From RGIG9115 sp045128915 (GTDB lineage: Bacteria; Bacillota; Clostridia; UBA1381): a stretch of DNA of 64,000 nt. The translations under genes and the position numbers were made by a program. The notes below the pieces were generated by a model. It did not search any database and was not told where the DNA came from. It worked only from the letters and a program-made list of their open reading frames with translations. The DNA is taken from the NCBI GenBank assembly GCA_045128915.1, contig JBGVIT010000008.1, positions 3,275 to 67,274 of the forward strand, given 5' to 3'. Positions 40,838 to 50,590 of this stretch are shown here, in pieces (the first letter of the stretch is position 1; each line of letters begins with the position of its first letter).

Positions 40838-42802
40838 ATGAAGAAAACAATGGCAATTCCGGTTTTTATAATACCGATATGCTTGTTTCTCGTTTCGCGC
40901 CTGACCTCTTTTTTAATGGAGATTTCAGGCATCAGTATGGGCTATGTACCGTCTTTGGTAATAATAGCCGCAGCAGCAATGGGCGCATTTGTTTTCAGAA
41001 ACTCCATATACAAATTTTTGGAGCGTCATGCATACGGATTGACCGGCCCTGCTATACTGATTTACTTATTGTCTGTTCTTGTGAGCATAAGATATAAGGG
41101 CATAGTACAAAACGGCGCAGCGTTTCGTAGCTTTATTGTAATAATCGGTGGCGGATTGCTTCTTGGCTTTTTTGTGCTTATGTTTATGAAAGGCGCAGAT
41201 GAGCTTTTAAAAAGGCTCATAAACCATAAGCCGCAGAAAAAGGATTGGCTTTTCGTGATTTTGGCGGCATTGATTTTGAATATTCAGGCAGTATTATACT
41301 GTCTTTTTATGAAGAAAATATTTGTTTGGGATAATGCAGGATACTTTATTTCGGTTCACAGTCTTAACAGTATTTTTCCCTCCATGGAATATTTTAAGGC
41401 GGTATATGAGTCCGTCTTTACTACTGACTATAACTATATAATATCAATTCCTGCCAGCATATTCTGTAAGCTTTTCGGCAAGTCAAGGCTTGTATTTGTA
41501 TTATCTATAATAAACTGTTATGTTCTGCCGCTTACAGTTTTGGTTTATGCATTTTCCAAGCGCTTTTTTAAAAGCGGCACAGCGGCAGTTCTTGCAATTT
41601 TCGCATTGCCATACATAATATTTGCAGCAAATGCAGGATTTATTGACATAGGCGGTACGTTTTTTGCCTTGCTTGCAGCAATAATTTTCATATGGGGCGA
41701 TAATGATAATATGCCCGTTTTGTCAGGCATCTGCCTTGCCGTATGTGTGCTTATGCGGCGGTGGTATTCGTTCTATGCATTGAGCTTTATTATATCATCC
41801 TTTGCTTTCGGATTTTGGAACAAAAAAATCAAAGGCAGTATAATTCAGCTTTTGTCTTTTGCTTTTGTGCTTTTGTTCTTTGCACAAACTTTTGTAAGCG
41901 GAAAGCTTATGGCAGATTACAGTAATATGTACAGCGCATATGCTATGGGAATTATAACCGACCTTAAGATTTTCACAAGGTATTACGGAAGCTTACTACC
42001 TGCCTTGTTGGCAGTATGGGGAGTAACCGTTCAGCTTAAAAATAAAAAAATGACTCCTGAAGCCTTTATGCTTCTTCAGTCCATAATATGCTTTGTGCTG
42101 TTTGTGCATATCCAGACTCACGGTCAACAGCACCTTGCCCTGTATATACCGTTTTTCCTGATAGCTGTGATATCCTTTGTGTCTCACGCAAAAAACAATA
42201 AGTATATGTTTGCGGCAGTATGTGTATTTATGGTGCTGCAGTCTTTTGTTACATTTATCCCAAGACATCAGCCAAAGTCCATAGGCGAAATAAAATCCGT
42301 TTCATCATTGCCGTCTTTTTCTGCATATCCCCCAATGGACGAAAATGCAGAAAGCTTTCTTCCCATATGTGAGTTTATGGATAACCAGATAGGCGAAAAG
42401 GGAGAAACTGTCTGCTTTCTTGCATCGTCACTTGAAATGAATTATCATACTCTGCTCAATGCGGAGGTATCACTTTCAGCGCCTCGTAAATCAAAAATTG
42501 AAAGGCAGTCATATTATCTGCCCATAAGTGATGTGGATAACCGTGACGGACTTATGACAAGTCTTTTTGAATGTGATTATGTGCTTGTTCCCTCAAAGCT
42601 TCAGCTTCATCTTTCCCCTGAGGAGCAGGAGGTAATATCCGTTCCCTATAACCTTATAATAAACGGTGAGGGAATAGGAGAGGCATATGAAAAGCAGGAC
42701 ATAAAATTTGTTCTTAATTCAGGAGATGAAATTTTTCTTTATAAACGAATAAGACAAATCACACCTCAGGAGATAGATAAATTAGATAGTGTAATAAAAT
42801 AA
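40838..42802 (+). CDS. GT-C/ArnT-like polytopic membrane protein, possible glycosyltransferase
   Basis: The 654-residue protein has roughly 12 hydrophobic segments and then an extracellular C-terminal domain of about 180 residues. A loop after the fourth segment carries KKIFVWDNAGYFISVHSLNS, similar in place to the acidic first loop of GT39/ArnT-type lipid-linked transferases (WD). There is no other family hallmark, so function is a guess; a cell-wall or lipid sugar transferase is possible. It follows the TrpR-like gene by 17 bases with GGAGG. Confidence 0.55.
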   Translation: MKKTMAIPVFIIPICLFLVSRLTSFLMEISGISMGYVPSLVIIAAAAMGAFVFRNSIYKFLERHAYGLTGPAILIYLLSVLVSIRYKGIVQNGAAFRSFIVIIGGGLLLGFFVLMFMKGADELLKRLINHKPQKKDWLFVILAALILNIQAVLYCLFMKKIFVWDNAGYFISVHSLNSIFPSMEYFKAVYESVFTTDYNYIISIPASIFCKLFGKSRLVFVLSIINCYVLPLTVLVYAFSKRFFKSGTAAVLAIFALPYIIFAANAGFIDIGGTFFALLAAIIFIWGDNDNMPVLSGICLAVCVLMRRWYSFYALSFIISSFAFGFWNKKIKGSIIQLLSFAFVLLFFAQTFVSGKLMADYSNMYSAYAMGIITDLKIFTRYYGSLLPALLAVWGVTVQLKNKKMTPEAFMLLQSIICFVLFVHIQTHGQQHLALYIPFFLIAVISFVSHAKNNKYMFAAVCVFMVLQSFVTFIPRHQPKSIGEIKSVSSLPSFSAYPPMDENAESFLPICEFMDNQIGEKGETVCFLASSLEMNYHTLLNAEVSLSAPRKSKIERQSYYLPISDVDNRDGLMTSLFECDYVLVPSKLQLHLSPEEQEVISVPYNLIINGEGIGEAYEKQDIKFVLNSGDEIFLYKRIRQITPQEIDKLDSVIK

Positions 42803-42828
42803 CACAGACAGAAGTCTGTGTTATTTTA
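42795..42828. terminator. bidirectional terminator between the GT-C gene and spoIIE
   Basis: TAAAATAACACAGAC and GTCTGTGTTATTTTA form a 15-bp stem around AGAA. Confidence 0.85.
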
Positions 42829-45126
42829 TTACATGTTATCAGTAATTTTTATAGCCGCCACCGTAATATCGTCGCGGACTTTTTTTATGCCCTTTATTTT
42901 TGATGCATTTATTATGGCAGCTGCCAGATCGTCCATACTGTTATCGTCGCTGTCAATTACCTTTTTTACACGTTCTCCTGACAGATAACCGAAGCAGTTA
43001 CCCTCTGCGCCGTCAGTCATCATTATAATAATATCCTCCGGCTCCAGACGCTTGCTTATACATGATATATGTACTTCAGGCAAAATCCCCGCAGGAAGCG
43101 ACGGTGCAAAAACAGTATCAATACTGTTTCCGTGTTTTATAAAGCTTTTACAGCTGCCGATTTTATAAAACTCAGCCGCGCCTGTCATAAGATTTACGCA
43201 TAATAAGTCAACTGAGCTGAAAAATTCCTTTTCAATACCCATTGCAAGTGATGAGTTCACCATTTCTATTGCAGTTTTGGCAGAAAAACCGTCTCGCAAA
43301 AGCTCTTCTAAAAGGCGGATTGTTATGCGGCTTTCCTTCCCTGCATCCGAGCCGCTTCCCATGCCGTCGCATACGATAACATAATATTTGTCATTTCCGT
43401 ATCGGAAGTTGGTAATGCTGTCGCCTGACACAATCTGATTTTCTTTTGCAAGCTGCATCATACCAAACTCAATATCAAATCTTGCACACGGACAAAATCT
43501 CATAAGTCCGCCGCTTATATTGTTTCTGTATTCCATATCCATTCCCACAGCTATGGAAATTTTTTCTGCAACGGCGTTTCTGTCTGCTCCGCCGTTAAAT
43601 CCTATAAACACTTCCGTTTCTCCTGCTCCGTTTTCAAAGACGCGTATATCTCTGGGCGATATGCCGCTTTTCTTCAATTCTGCGGAGATTTTTTCTTCCA
43701 TATCAGGCAATAGCCTGAACCCTGAAGAAATCTCGTCATGAAATTGAGCCAGCATCTCTGCGATTTCCTCGTACTGCTTCAATAATAAATCACGGTTGTT
43801 TATAAATTCTCCTTGTTTTATGGAATCCCTTTTGAACAATTCATATGAATGAGCAAGCTCCGACAAAAACAGCTCTTGTTTCTTGCAAAGCGCCATGAAC
43901 TCTCCCGGTGCGTTTACAGTATTACAAAATCCGTTTCTTTCTATAATCTCAAGAAGTGAAAACATGATTCTGTAAGTATTTGTGGTTTCCGAATGAATAC
44001 ATCCTCCGTTATAAGGACAGGTTTTGCAAACTCTGTTTATGGTGTTATCAAGAACTGTGCATATGTCTCTGTTATATAAGTTGAGCCTTTTTTGTGTTGC
44101 TCCTCTATATACACCTGCAAGCTTGGAAAAAGCATGGCTTGCACCTGAAAGGCGGTGGGCAAGATACTCTCTTATTTTCGTTTCAGGGCATACTTCTGAA
44201 GCCCCTGCTGCGCGGCTTATAAATATGCCGATAGATTTATGGAATCTGTTTGGAGTTATAATAAAGAATATTGATGCAGCAACAATTTCTATGGCAGAAA
44301 TGCTTATGCTGTTGCCTACAAAAAGTGTAATAACAGCTGCTCCGCCCACAAACCCTAATGCAACTCCGTATTTGCCGAAGCTCCTTAGCATATTGGCAAA
44401 CATGGCAGATATTCCGTACATTCCCATGAGCGTTACTGCATGAACGCTGTTCATACTGCATATAAGTCCTGCCGCAACGCCGCAGCTTCCTGCAACTGCC
44501 AAAGGCATATGCATGGCAATAGCCATTATAGCATAGGCACTCATTATTGTAGAAAGCTCAAGTCCCGGAACAAGCGTAATTCCCGCAAGACCTGATATGA
44601 ATATTCCTGTGCAAACAGCTCCCGAAATCAGCTCCTGCTCTGTTGGGGATTTTCGTGAATATGTAAGTAGCATTGACGCCTTTTCAAATATAACATAAAA
44701 AAATGCGCATACAATGCTCTCCGCCGTAAGAAGTATAAGGCTGTATAAATCGGCGCCCGTATATGCAAGGGTTATAATGCCGCAAAGCATTAAAAATCCG
44801 GCGCATACGGTAGCAGACAAAATGGTTTTTTCTTTGTAATCAGCCTTAAGCGCTGTATATAGCCAGAAAAGAAGCATTGCGCTTATGTATTTTATTCCGT
44901 CAACGGCAACTCCCGAAGAAGCAAGTCCAAGAATTGCCGCCCCTATTCCCAAAAGCCCTATTCTCAGGTCAAAGCTCGATGCGAACATAGCTGTTGCAAA
45001 TGGGCTTATTCCCATAAGCGAGCATCTTGATGCAAGAAATAAAAGCGCGCATGGCACCGAATCGGACAGTGTGGGTTTTCTGAGTATTTTTTGCTCGGGC
45101 ATATGTATATTTTGCAGCTGTGGCAT
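42829..45126 (-). CDS. spoIIE: stage II sporulation protein E (PP2C phosphatase)
   Basis: This 765-residue protein has about ten N-terminal transmembrane segments, a central oligomerisation region with a Cys-rich CKTCPYNGGC motif, and a C-terminal PP2C phosphatase domain. The phosphatase keeps its metal-binding motifs: VIVCDGMGSGSDAGKES, IMMTDGAEG and RDDITVAAIKI. SpoIIE dephosphorylates SpoIIAA to activate sigma-F in the forespore and also acts at the polar septum. The start is uncertain: ATG at 45126 is used because AAAGGA lies 12 bases upstream; earlier in-frame codons overlap the promoter. Confidence 0.93.
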   Translation of the reverse strand: MPQLQNIHMPEQKILRKPTLSDSVPCALLFLASRCSLMGISPFATAMFASSFDLRIGLLGIGAAILGLASSGVAVDGIKYISAMLLFWLYTALKADYKEKTILSATVCAGFLMLCGIITLAYTGADLYSLILLTAESIVCAFFYVIFEKASMLLTYSRKSPTEQELISGAVCTGIFISGLAGITLVPGLELSTIMSAYAIMAIAMHMPLAVAGSCGVAAGLICSMNSVHAVTLMGMYGISAMFANMLRSFGKYGVALGFVGGAAVITLFVGNSISISAIEIVAASIFFIITPNRFHKSIGIFISRAAGASEVCPETKIREYLAHRLSGASHAFSKLAGVYRGATQKRLNLYNRDICTVLDNTINRVCKTCPYNGGCIHSETTNTYRIMFSLLEIIERNGFCNTVNAPGEFMALCKKQELFLSELAHSYELFKRDSIKQGEFINNRDLLLKQYEEIAEMLAQFHDEISSGFRLLPDMEEKISAELKKSGISPRDIRVFENGAGETEVFIGFNGGADRNAVAEKISIAVGMDMEYRNNISGGLMRFCPCARFDIEFGMMQLAKENQIVSGDSITNFRYGNDKYYVIVCDGMGSGSDAGKESRITIRLLEELLRDGFSAKTAIEMVNSSLAMGIEKEFFSSVDLLCVNLMTGAAEFYKIGSCKSFIKHGNSIDTVFAPSLPAGILPEVHISCISKRLEPEDIIIMMTDGAEGNCFGYLSGERVKKVIDSDDNSMDDLAAAIINASKIKGIKKVRDDITVAAIKITDNM

Positions 45127-45165
45127 TTGGCATATCGTTCCTTTCAATTTCCGCAGTTTTTTTCT

Positions 45166-45213
45166 ATTGTACCACATACCACGTGCATATGCTGTCAAAA
45201 CACGCTGTCGTTT
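45166..45213 (-). promoter_or_regulatory. Spo0A-type spoIIE promoter (21-base spacer)
   Basis: On the minus strand TTGACA (45198-45193) and TACAAT (45171-45166) are 21 bases apart, the abnormal spacing of the Spo0A-activated B. subtilis spoIIE and spoIIG promoters. TTTTGACA at the -35 matches the inverted 0A box TTCGACA at 6 of 7 positions over its last seven bases. A second related site (CGACA) lies at 45206-45210. Confidence 0.7.
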
Positions 45214-45240
45214 ATTGACAACAATAAGACTAAACTCAAC

Positions 45241-45268
45241 AAAAAAAGCAGGAAATCCTGCTTTTTTT
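45241..45268 (-). terminator. terminator of the ABC exporter pair
   Basis: A 12-bp stem (AAAAAAAGCAGG with CCTGCTTTTTTT) around AAAT, 25 bases or less after the stop at 45267 and ahead of the spoIIE promoter. Confidence 0.85.
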
Positions 45269-47054
45269 ACACACTCTCCAAAAACTTGAATTGAGCCATA
45301 TATAAGTCATAGTATTTACCTTGTTTTTTCATTAGTTCTTCGTGAGTGCCGTATTCAGCTATGTTTTTATTGTCAATATACATTATAGTATCACAATTTT
45401 TTATAGTTGATAATCTGTGTGCTACTATAAATGATGTTCTGCCCTCAAGCAAACGGTTAAGACCTTTTTGCAAAGCTATCTCCGTTTCCGTGTCTATGCT
45501 TGAAGTAGCTTCGTCAAGGATAAGAATTTTTGGGTTTGCAAGCAGCGCTCTGGCAAAAGATATAAGCTGTTTTTGTCCGGCGGATAAAGAACCTCCTCCT
45601 TCATTTATAAATGTATTGTATTTATCATCAAACTCCATTATAAATTCATGGGCACATACAGTCTTGGAGGCATTTATAACTTCTTCGTCTGTGGCATGAG
45701 GATTGGAGTAACGGATATTATCCATAATAGTGCCGGAAAATAAGAAGTTGTCTTGTAACATGATACTCATTTGTTCTCTCAGAGATTTTTGTGTAACTTG
45801 TGAAATGTCTTTCCCGTCTATAAGAATTTTGCCGCCATTTATATCATAAAATCTTGCAAGCAGATTGATTATAGTGGATTTTCCGGCTCCGGTTGGCCCA
45901 ACAAGTGCTACCGACTGACCTTTTGATACATGAAATGATACGTTTTGAAGAATATTTGATGCCTCGTCTTCATAGGCAAAAGTTACGTTTTTGAATTCCA
46001 CATCGCCTTTTGTTTCACCTATATCTGTGGCATCAGCTGCATCTTCAATAACTAACGGTTCATCCATCATTTCAAATATACGCTCAAAATAAACGCTTCC
46101 GGTTACAAGTTCATTATATACATAAGTAAGCGATATTACCGGTTGCCAGAACTCTTTCACATATGCAACAAATGCAAGGAGCATACCAATGGTTATATTA
46201 CCGGAGTTTATTCTGTCAACTCCCAATGTATATACTGCCATTACAGTACCTACTGAGAGTAGTGTAATCATCATAGGTATTGCAAGCTCAAAAGCTTTTG
46301 CCCTCATAAATGATTTTTTATTTTCATTGCACAGACGGCTGAATATTTGTTCATTTGTTTTTTCACGAGCAAAAGCTTGTGTGATTTTCATTCCCGCAAT
46401 ACTTTCCTGAAGATATGCGTTGAGATTACTTTGTTTTGAAGAATAAGACTCCCAAGCTTTTGAATGTTTTGAACGTATTATTATTAAAAGACATACAAAT
46501 ACAGGTAATACAACAATGCATACAAGTGTAAATTTTAAATCCATTGCCATCATGAAAAACAGTATTATAACCATTTTAAATATATTTGTGATAATATCAA
46601 ATATACCATTGGCAAGCAAATTGGTTATCTGATGAAAATAATTTACCACCCGTACAAGAATTTTACCATGTGGTTTAGAATCAAAATACGATAATGGTAA
46701 ACGCTGCATGTGAGAAAAAAGGTCCTGACGTATTTGCTTTATTATTTCACCTGCCATATCATTGATGTGCCATGCTCTTTTCTTGTCAAGTATGCGCACA
46801 ATCCAGAAAGCAACTATAAGAATAAATACAAGAGCTGTAAGCAGTATAAAATTTTTTTCAGGTAAACATTTGTCTATCACAATGCTCATAAAATAAGGAG
46901 GTAATAAGTTTATAAAAGCTATACACAGCATCAGCGTTAATGCCAGAGCAATGGTGCTTTTATAACCTTTAAAGTACTTGATTACTTTTTTAAGACTATC
47001 TATGGATATTTTTTGTTTTAGCTCTTCATCTTGGTTATATGTGTTTTTTGCCAT
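45267..47054 (-). CDS. ABC exporter half-transporter with canonical Walker B (heterodimer partner 2)
   Basis: The 595-residue protein has six N-terminal TM helices fused to an ATPase domain. Walker A is GPTGAGKSTIINLL, Walker B is ILILDEATSSID with the catalytic Glu, and the signature is changed to LSAGQKQL. In heterodimeric exporters one site is degenerate and this pattern, paired with the neighbour, gives one intact composite site. ATG at 47054 overlaps the preceding gene by 20 bases with AGGAGG inside it. Likely exports drugs, lipids or peptides. Confidence 0.93.
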   Translation of the reverse strand: MAKNTYNQDEELKQKISIDSLKKVIKYFKGYKSTIALALTLMLCIAFINLLPPYFMSIVIDKCLPEKNFILLTALVFILIVAFWIVRILDKKRAWHINDMAGEIIKQIRQDLFSHMQRLPLSYFDSKPHGKILVRVVNYFHQITNLLANGIFDIITNIFKMVIILFFMMAMDLKFTLVCIVVLPVFVCLLIIIRSKHSKAWESYSSKQSNLNAYLQESIAGMKITQAFAREKTNEQIFSRLCNENKKSFMRAKAFELAIPMMITLLSVGTVMAVYTLGVDRINSGNITIGMLLAFVAYVKEFWQPVISLTYVYNELVTGSVYFERIFEMMDEPLVIEDAADATDIGETKGDVEFKNVTFAYEDEASNILQNVSFHVSKGQSVALVGPTGAGKSTIINLLARFYDINGGKILIDGKDISQVTQKSLREQMSIMLQDNFLFSGTIMDNIRYSNPHATDEEVINASKTVCAHEFIMEFDDKYNTFINEGGGSLSAGQKQLISFARALLANPKILILDEATSSIDTETEIALQKGLNRLLEGRTSFIVAHRLSTIKNCDTIMYIDNKNIAEYGTHEELMKKQGKYYDLYMAQFKFLESV

Positions 47055-48837
47055 TATTCATACCTCCTATCTTTGAAAAATCCATTTCACCCGGATGGCT
47101 GATATGTGATGCTTTGAGGTAGTTGAAATCGCCGAACTGATGTTCAAATACATTTTTGTAATATCCGTTTTGTTTTATGAGGGTTTCGTGATTACCCCAT
47201 TCAATCATTCTGCCGTGATTTAATACAAGTATCAGGTCTGCGTTTTTGACAGACGAAATTCTATGTGCAATAATGATTTTTGTTGTATGTGTATTTTTGA
47301 GATTTTCCTGTATAAAGAATTCTGTTTCAGTATCAAGAGCAGAGGTGGTATCGTCAAGAACAAGAATGGAAGGGTTTTTAAGCAAAGCTCTTGCAAGGGA
47401 GATTCTTTGCCTTTGACCTCCGGAAAGCCCTGCACCTCGTTCGCCTATAACAGTATTATAGCCGTATTCTGTGGTCATTATAAAATCGTGTGCATTGGCA
47501 AGCTTTGATACCCTTATTATATCTTCCATAGTGCAGCTTGGAGTGCCGTATGCAATATTATTTTTTATAGTGTCGGAGAAGAGAAATACATCTTGCATTG
47601 CGCTGGTGATGTTTTTTCTAAGAGTTTTAAGGTCTATATTTTTTACATTTATATCATCTATATATACTGTGCCATAATCTGTATCATAAAATCTTGACAG
47701 AAGGTTTAATATGGTTGTTTTGCCGGAGCCGGTAGGTCCGATTATGGCAAGAGTTTGACCGGGTTCGACGCTGAAATTAAGATTTTTAACAGCTCTGGTA
47801 CTGTCGTAGGAAAAGGTTACATTTCTGAACTCTATTTTTCCGGTTATACCCGTATCTTTCTTTTTTACATTTTCGTTTTTAATGCGGGATGTTTGATTTT
47901 CTAAGTCTATGATTTTGATGCAACTTGTTGTAAACTGCTGATATTGGTTGATTATTGAGCCGAGTTTTTCCATAGGCGTCGTTATATACCATAAGCAACC
48001 GTTTATGGTTGTAAATTGTCCGATTGTTATAATATCTTTGATTACAAAATACCCTCCTGCAAGTATAAATATAACTATTGTCATATTCTTGAAAAAGCTT
48101 ATAAAGGGATTATATTTACACCATGCATATATGTATTTCATATATGATTTTCTAAAGGCTTCGTTACTCTTTTCAAATTTTGATATTTCAAAATCTTCTT
48201 TTGCATAAGCTTTTACAACGCGTATGCCCTCAATGTTTTCTCTTGTGACAGAATTAAGAGTGGCGTTTGCATTTCGGCGGTCAACAAGCGCAGCTTTAGC
48301 GTGTTTTGAAAAGGCAAGTGCTGCACACAGTAAAAAAGGAAGTATAGAAAATAAGCATATTGTTGTGGGGACATTTATGGAAAACAGTACTACAAACCCA
48401 ATTAAAATACAAGCAATCTGATATAAAAATTCCGAAGCGGTTGAAGATATCATATTACGTATGGCGTCTGTGTCTGAGGTCAGACGGCTCATTAGTTCGC
48501 CCACCCGATGCTTTTCATAAAAATAGCAGTCTAAGGTATGAAGCTTTTGAAAAAGTTTATTTTGTACAGATATAATTACGTCCTGAGAGATGCTGTCTGT
48601 CATATACTGACGGATGTATTTTATGATTTCCTGAACACAAGTGAGTGCAAGAATCAAAAAAACGTAAAAAAATAACAGACGCAATTCATTGTTCATGATT
48701 ACATCATCAACAAAACGTCCTACAAGTATTGGATAAGCAAAAGTAAGGATAATATACACCAAAAGAAGAATTATGGCGACAAATATCCTGGTACTATAAT
48801 TTTTTAAATAACTCCACAACCATTTTAAAGAGCTCAT
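47035..48837 (-). CDS. ABC exporter half-transporter with degenerate Walker B (heterodimer partner 1)
   Basis: The 600-residue protein has the same six-TM plus ATPase layout. It has a canonical signature (LSGGQRQRISLARAL) and Walker A (GPTGSGKTTILNLL), but Walker B reads ILVLDDTTSALD, with Asp in place of the catalytic Glu. This is the usual degenerate subunit of heterodimeric exporters such as TM287/288, and it supplies the intact signature for its partner. The C-terminus extends past the ATPase domain (GEMDFSKIGG). Confidence 0.93.
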   Translation of the reverse strand: MSSLKWLWSYLKNYSTRIFVAIILLLVYIILTFAYPILVGRFVDDVIMNNELRLLFFYVFLILALTCVQEIIKYIRQYMTDSISQDVIISVQNKLFQKLHTLDCYFYEKHRVGELMSRLTSDTDAIRNMISSTASEFLYQIACILIGFVVLFSINVPTTICLFSILPFLLCAALAFSKHAKAALVDRRNANATLNSVTRENIEGIRVVKAYAKEDFEISKFEKSNEAFRKSYMKYIYAWCKYNPFISFFKNMTIVIFILAGGYFVIKDIITIGQFTTINGCLWYITTPMEKLGSIINQYQQFTTSCIKIIDLENQTSRIKNENVKKKDTGITGKIEFRNVTFSYDSTRAVKNLNFSVEPGQTLAIIGPTGSGKTTILNLLSRFYDTDYGTVYIDDINVKNIDLKTLRKNITSAMQDVFLFSDTIKNNIAYGTPSCTMEDIIRVSKLANAHDFIMTTEYGYNTVIGERGAGLSGGQRQRISLARALLKNPSILVLDDTTSALDTETEFFIQENLKNTHTTKIIIAHRISSVKNADLILVLNHGRMIEWGNHETLIKQNGYYKNVFEHQFGDFNYLKASHISHPGEMDFSKIGGMNNGKKHI

Positions 48838-49144
48838 AAATATTACCTCCTCTTTAAATCATATGTTGTTTCAATTCGGGTTTACTATACCACAACCATT
48901 TTGGGAAAACAACCCTTTTTTTCAAAAAAATATACACGAAATTCAACATGTTACTTTGTAGAAAGTTGACAAAAATTAAAGAGCTGTTTGTAAAGTCAAT
49001 CCCGTCCCATAATAATATAAAAAGGAAATGTTCAAAAATGCACAGACCGTTCAATGACATTAAAATATGCACCTCCAAAAGTGTCTGATTTTTGGGGTGC
49101 ATATATTTTTTGTGTATTTATGTCATTAAACTGTTTAAGTATTC
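48838..49144. other. intergenic region between the ABC exporter and NSS genes
   Basis: It holds a GGAGG site and weak promoter (TATAGT near 48880) for the exporter on the minus strand, repeat copy C (48983-49062), and a hairpin ATATGCACCTCCAAAA / TTTTTGGGGTGCATAT (49065-49104) followed by a T-run on the plus strand. No gene is supported. Confidence 0.6.
48983..49062 (+). repeat. dispersed repeat copy C (shortened)
   Basis: GCTGTTTGTAAAGTCA (48983-48998) matches 63744-63759 at 15 of 16 positions. AAAAATGCACAGACCGTTCA and ATGACAT (49034-49060) match the ends of copies A and B. The middle part with the two hairpins is missing, as if deleted. Confidence 0.6.
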
Positions 49145-50515
49145 TTAGAAGAATTTAGCTATATAACCCTGAACGAATACTACCAGAAGAATAATGGGAA
49201 GTATATATGTCACATATATTCTAAGCCCCTTTGCAAGCTTAAGACCTTTTCCTGTGTTGGCTTCTTCAAGGAAATTATCCCATCCCCAACCCCATTTTGT
49301 TGTACAGAAAAGAACATATACAAGTGAGCCGAGAGGGAGCAGATTGTTGCTTAATATAAAGTCCTCAATATCCATAATAGTGCTTCCTGCACCCAATGGC
49401 TGAATGTTTGAAAGCACGTTAAAACCAAGAATACACGGCATTGAAAGAATAATAATTGCAACTATGTTGATTGCAACTGCTTTCTTTCTTTTCCATATTC
49501 CCATATCAACCCACCAGGAAATGATGTTTTCAAATACAGCAATAACAGTTGATAAAGCCGCAAACAAAAGGAATATAAAGAACAAGCTTCCCCAGATTCT
49601 TCCGCCGGGCATATTGCTGAATACGTTTGGAAGTGTTACAAATATAAGGTTCGGTCCGCCGTCAGGCTGAATGTTGTAGGTAAAGCAAGCGGGGAAAATA
49701 ATCAATCCGCTAAGCAAAGCAACAGATGTATCAAGTACAGTAATTCTGAGAGCTTCTCCTGCAAGGGAATGTTTTTTGTCAATATAGCTTCCAAAAATTC
49801 CTATTGAGCCTATGCCTATGCTCAATGTAAAGAACGCCTGGCCCATAGCATCAAATATTGCGTTTTGCAGGCCGTATTCCGTAAGCTTTGAAAAGTCAGG
49901 GTAGAGGTAGAACTTAAGTCCTTCAGTTGCACCTGCAGTTAATAGTGAGTTAACAGCAAGAATAATCATGATAGCAAACAAAAGAAGCATCATAGGCTTT
50001 GTAACCTTTTCAACGCCCTTTTGAATACCGAACCCGCAAACTATAAGGCATGCAACTACTATAATCACCATAGCGATGGTCATTTGAACGGGGTCCGCCA
50101 TCATATTACCAAAGGTTGCGCCAATTTGTTCGCCTGATATTCCGGGCGGGAACTCACCGAATAACATTTTTTTGCAGTAAATAAGCATCCAGCCTGCAAC
50201 AGACGTATAGAACATCATAAGCAAATAGTTGCCTATGATTGACGAATACTTATGCAAGTGGAACTTAGAACCCTTAGGCTCCAATTTGTCAAATGCGGTA
50301 GCACAGCCCTGCTGGCTTGCTCTGCCTACTGCCAATTCCATTATCATAATAGGCAAGCCAAACAGCACAAGAAATGCAAGGTACATAAGCACAAATGCCG
50401 CGCCGCCGTACTTTCCGGTGATATAAGGGAATCTCCAAACATTACCAAGCCCAATAGCACAGCCGGCTGAAATTAAAAGAAATCCAAGTCGTGAAGAAAA
50501 TTTTTCTCTTTCCAT
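49145..50515 (-). CDS. sodium-dependent transporter, NSS (LeuT) family
   Basis: The 456-residue membrane protein starts with TM1 SAGCAIGLGNVWRFPYITGK, containing the unwound sodium- and substrate-binding stretch, and has about 11 hydrophobic segments, like prokaryotic NSS proteins such as MhsT or Tyt1. Substrates are typically amino acids. It stands alone. ATG at 50515 follows GAAAGGAT. Confidence 0.92.
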   Translation of the reverse strand: MEREKFSSRLGFLLISAGCAIGLGNVWRFPYITGKYGGAAFVLMYLAFLVLFGLPIMIMELAVGRASQQGCATAFDKLEPKGSKFHLHKYSSIIGNYLLMMFYTSVAGWMLIYCKKMLFGEFPPGISGEQIGATFGNMMADPVQMTIAMVIIVVACLIVCGFGIQKGVEKVTKPMMLLLFAIMIILAVNSLLTAGATEGLKFYLYPDFSKLTEYGLQNAIFDAMGQAFFTLSIGIGSIGIFGSYIDKKHSLAGEALRITVLDTSVALLSGLIIFPACFTYNIQPDGGPNLIFVTLPNVFSNMPGGRIWGSLFFIFLLFAALSTVIAVFENIISWWVDMGIWKRKKAVAINIVAIIILSMPCILGFNVLSNIQPLGAGSTIMDIEDFILSNNLLPLGSLVYVLFCTTKWGWGWDNFLEEANTGKGLKLAKGLRIYVTYILPIILLVVFVQGYIAKFF

Positions 50516-50590
50516 AATAAAATCCTTTCATTGGTGTGATTTTTTTAAGTATATCATAGGTTTTGAATATTTACAAGTGTTTTTGGGTGT

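Noticed and set aside
48854..49102. 82-residue minus-strand frame next to the ABC exporter
   Set aside because: It runs over repeat copy C and a hairpin, has no good ribosome binding site and no similarity I recognise.
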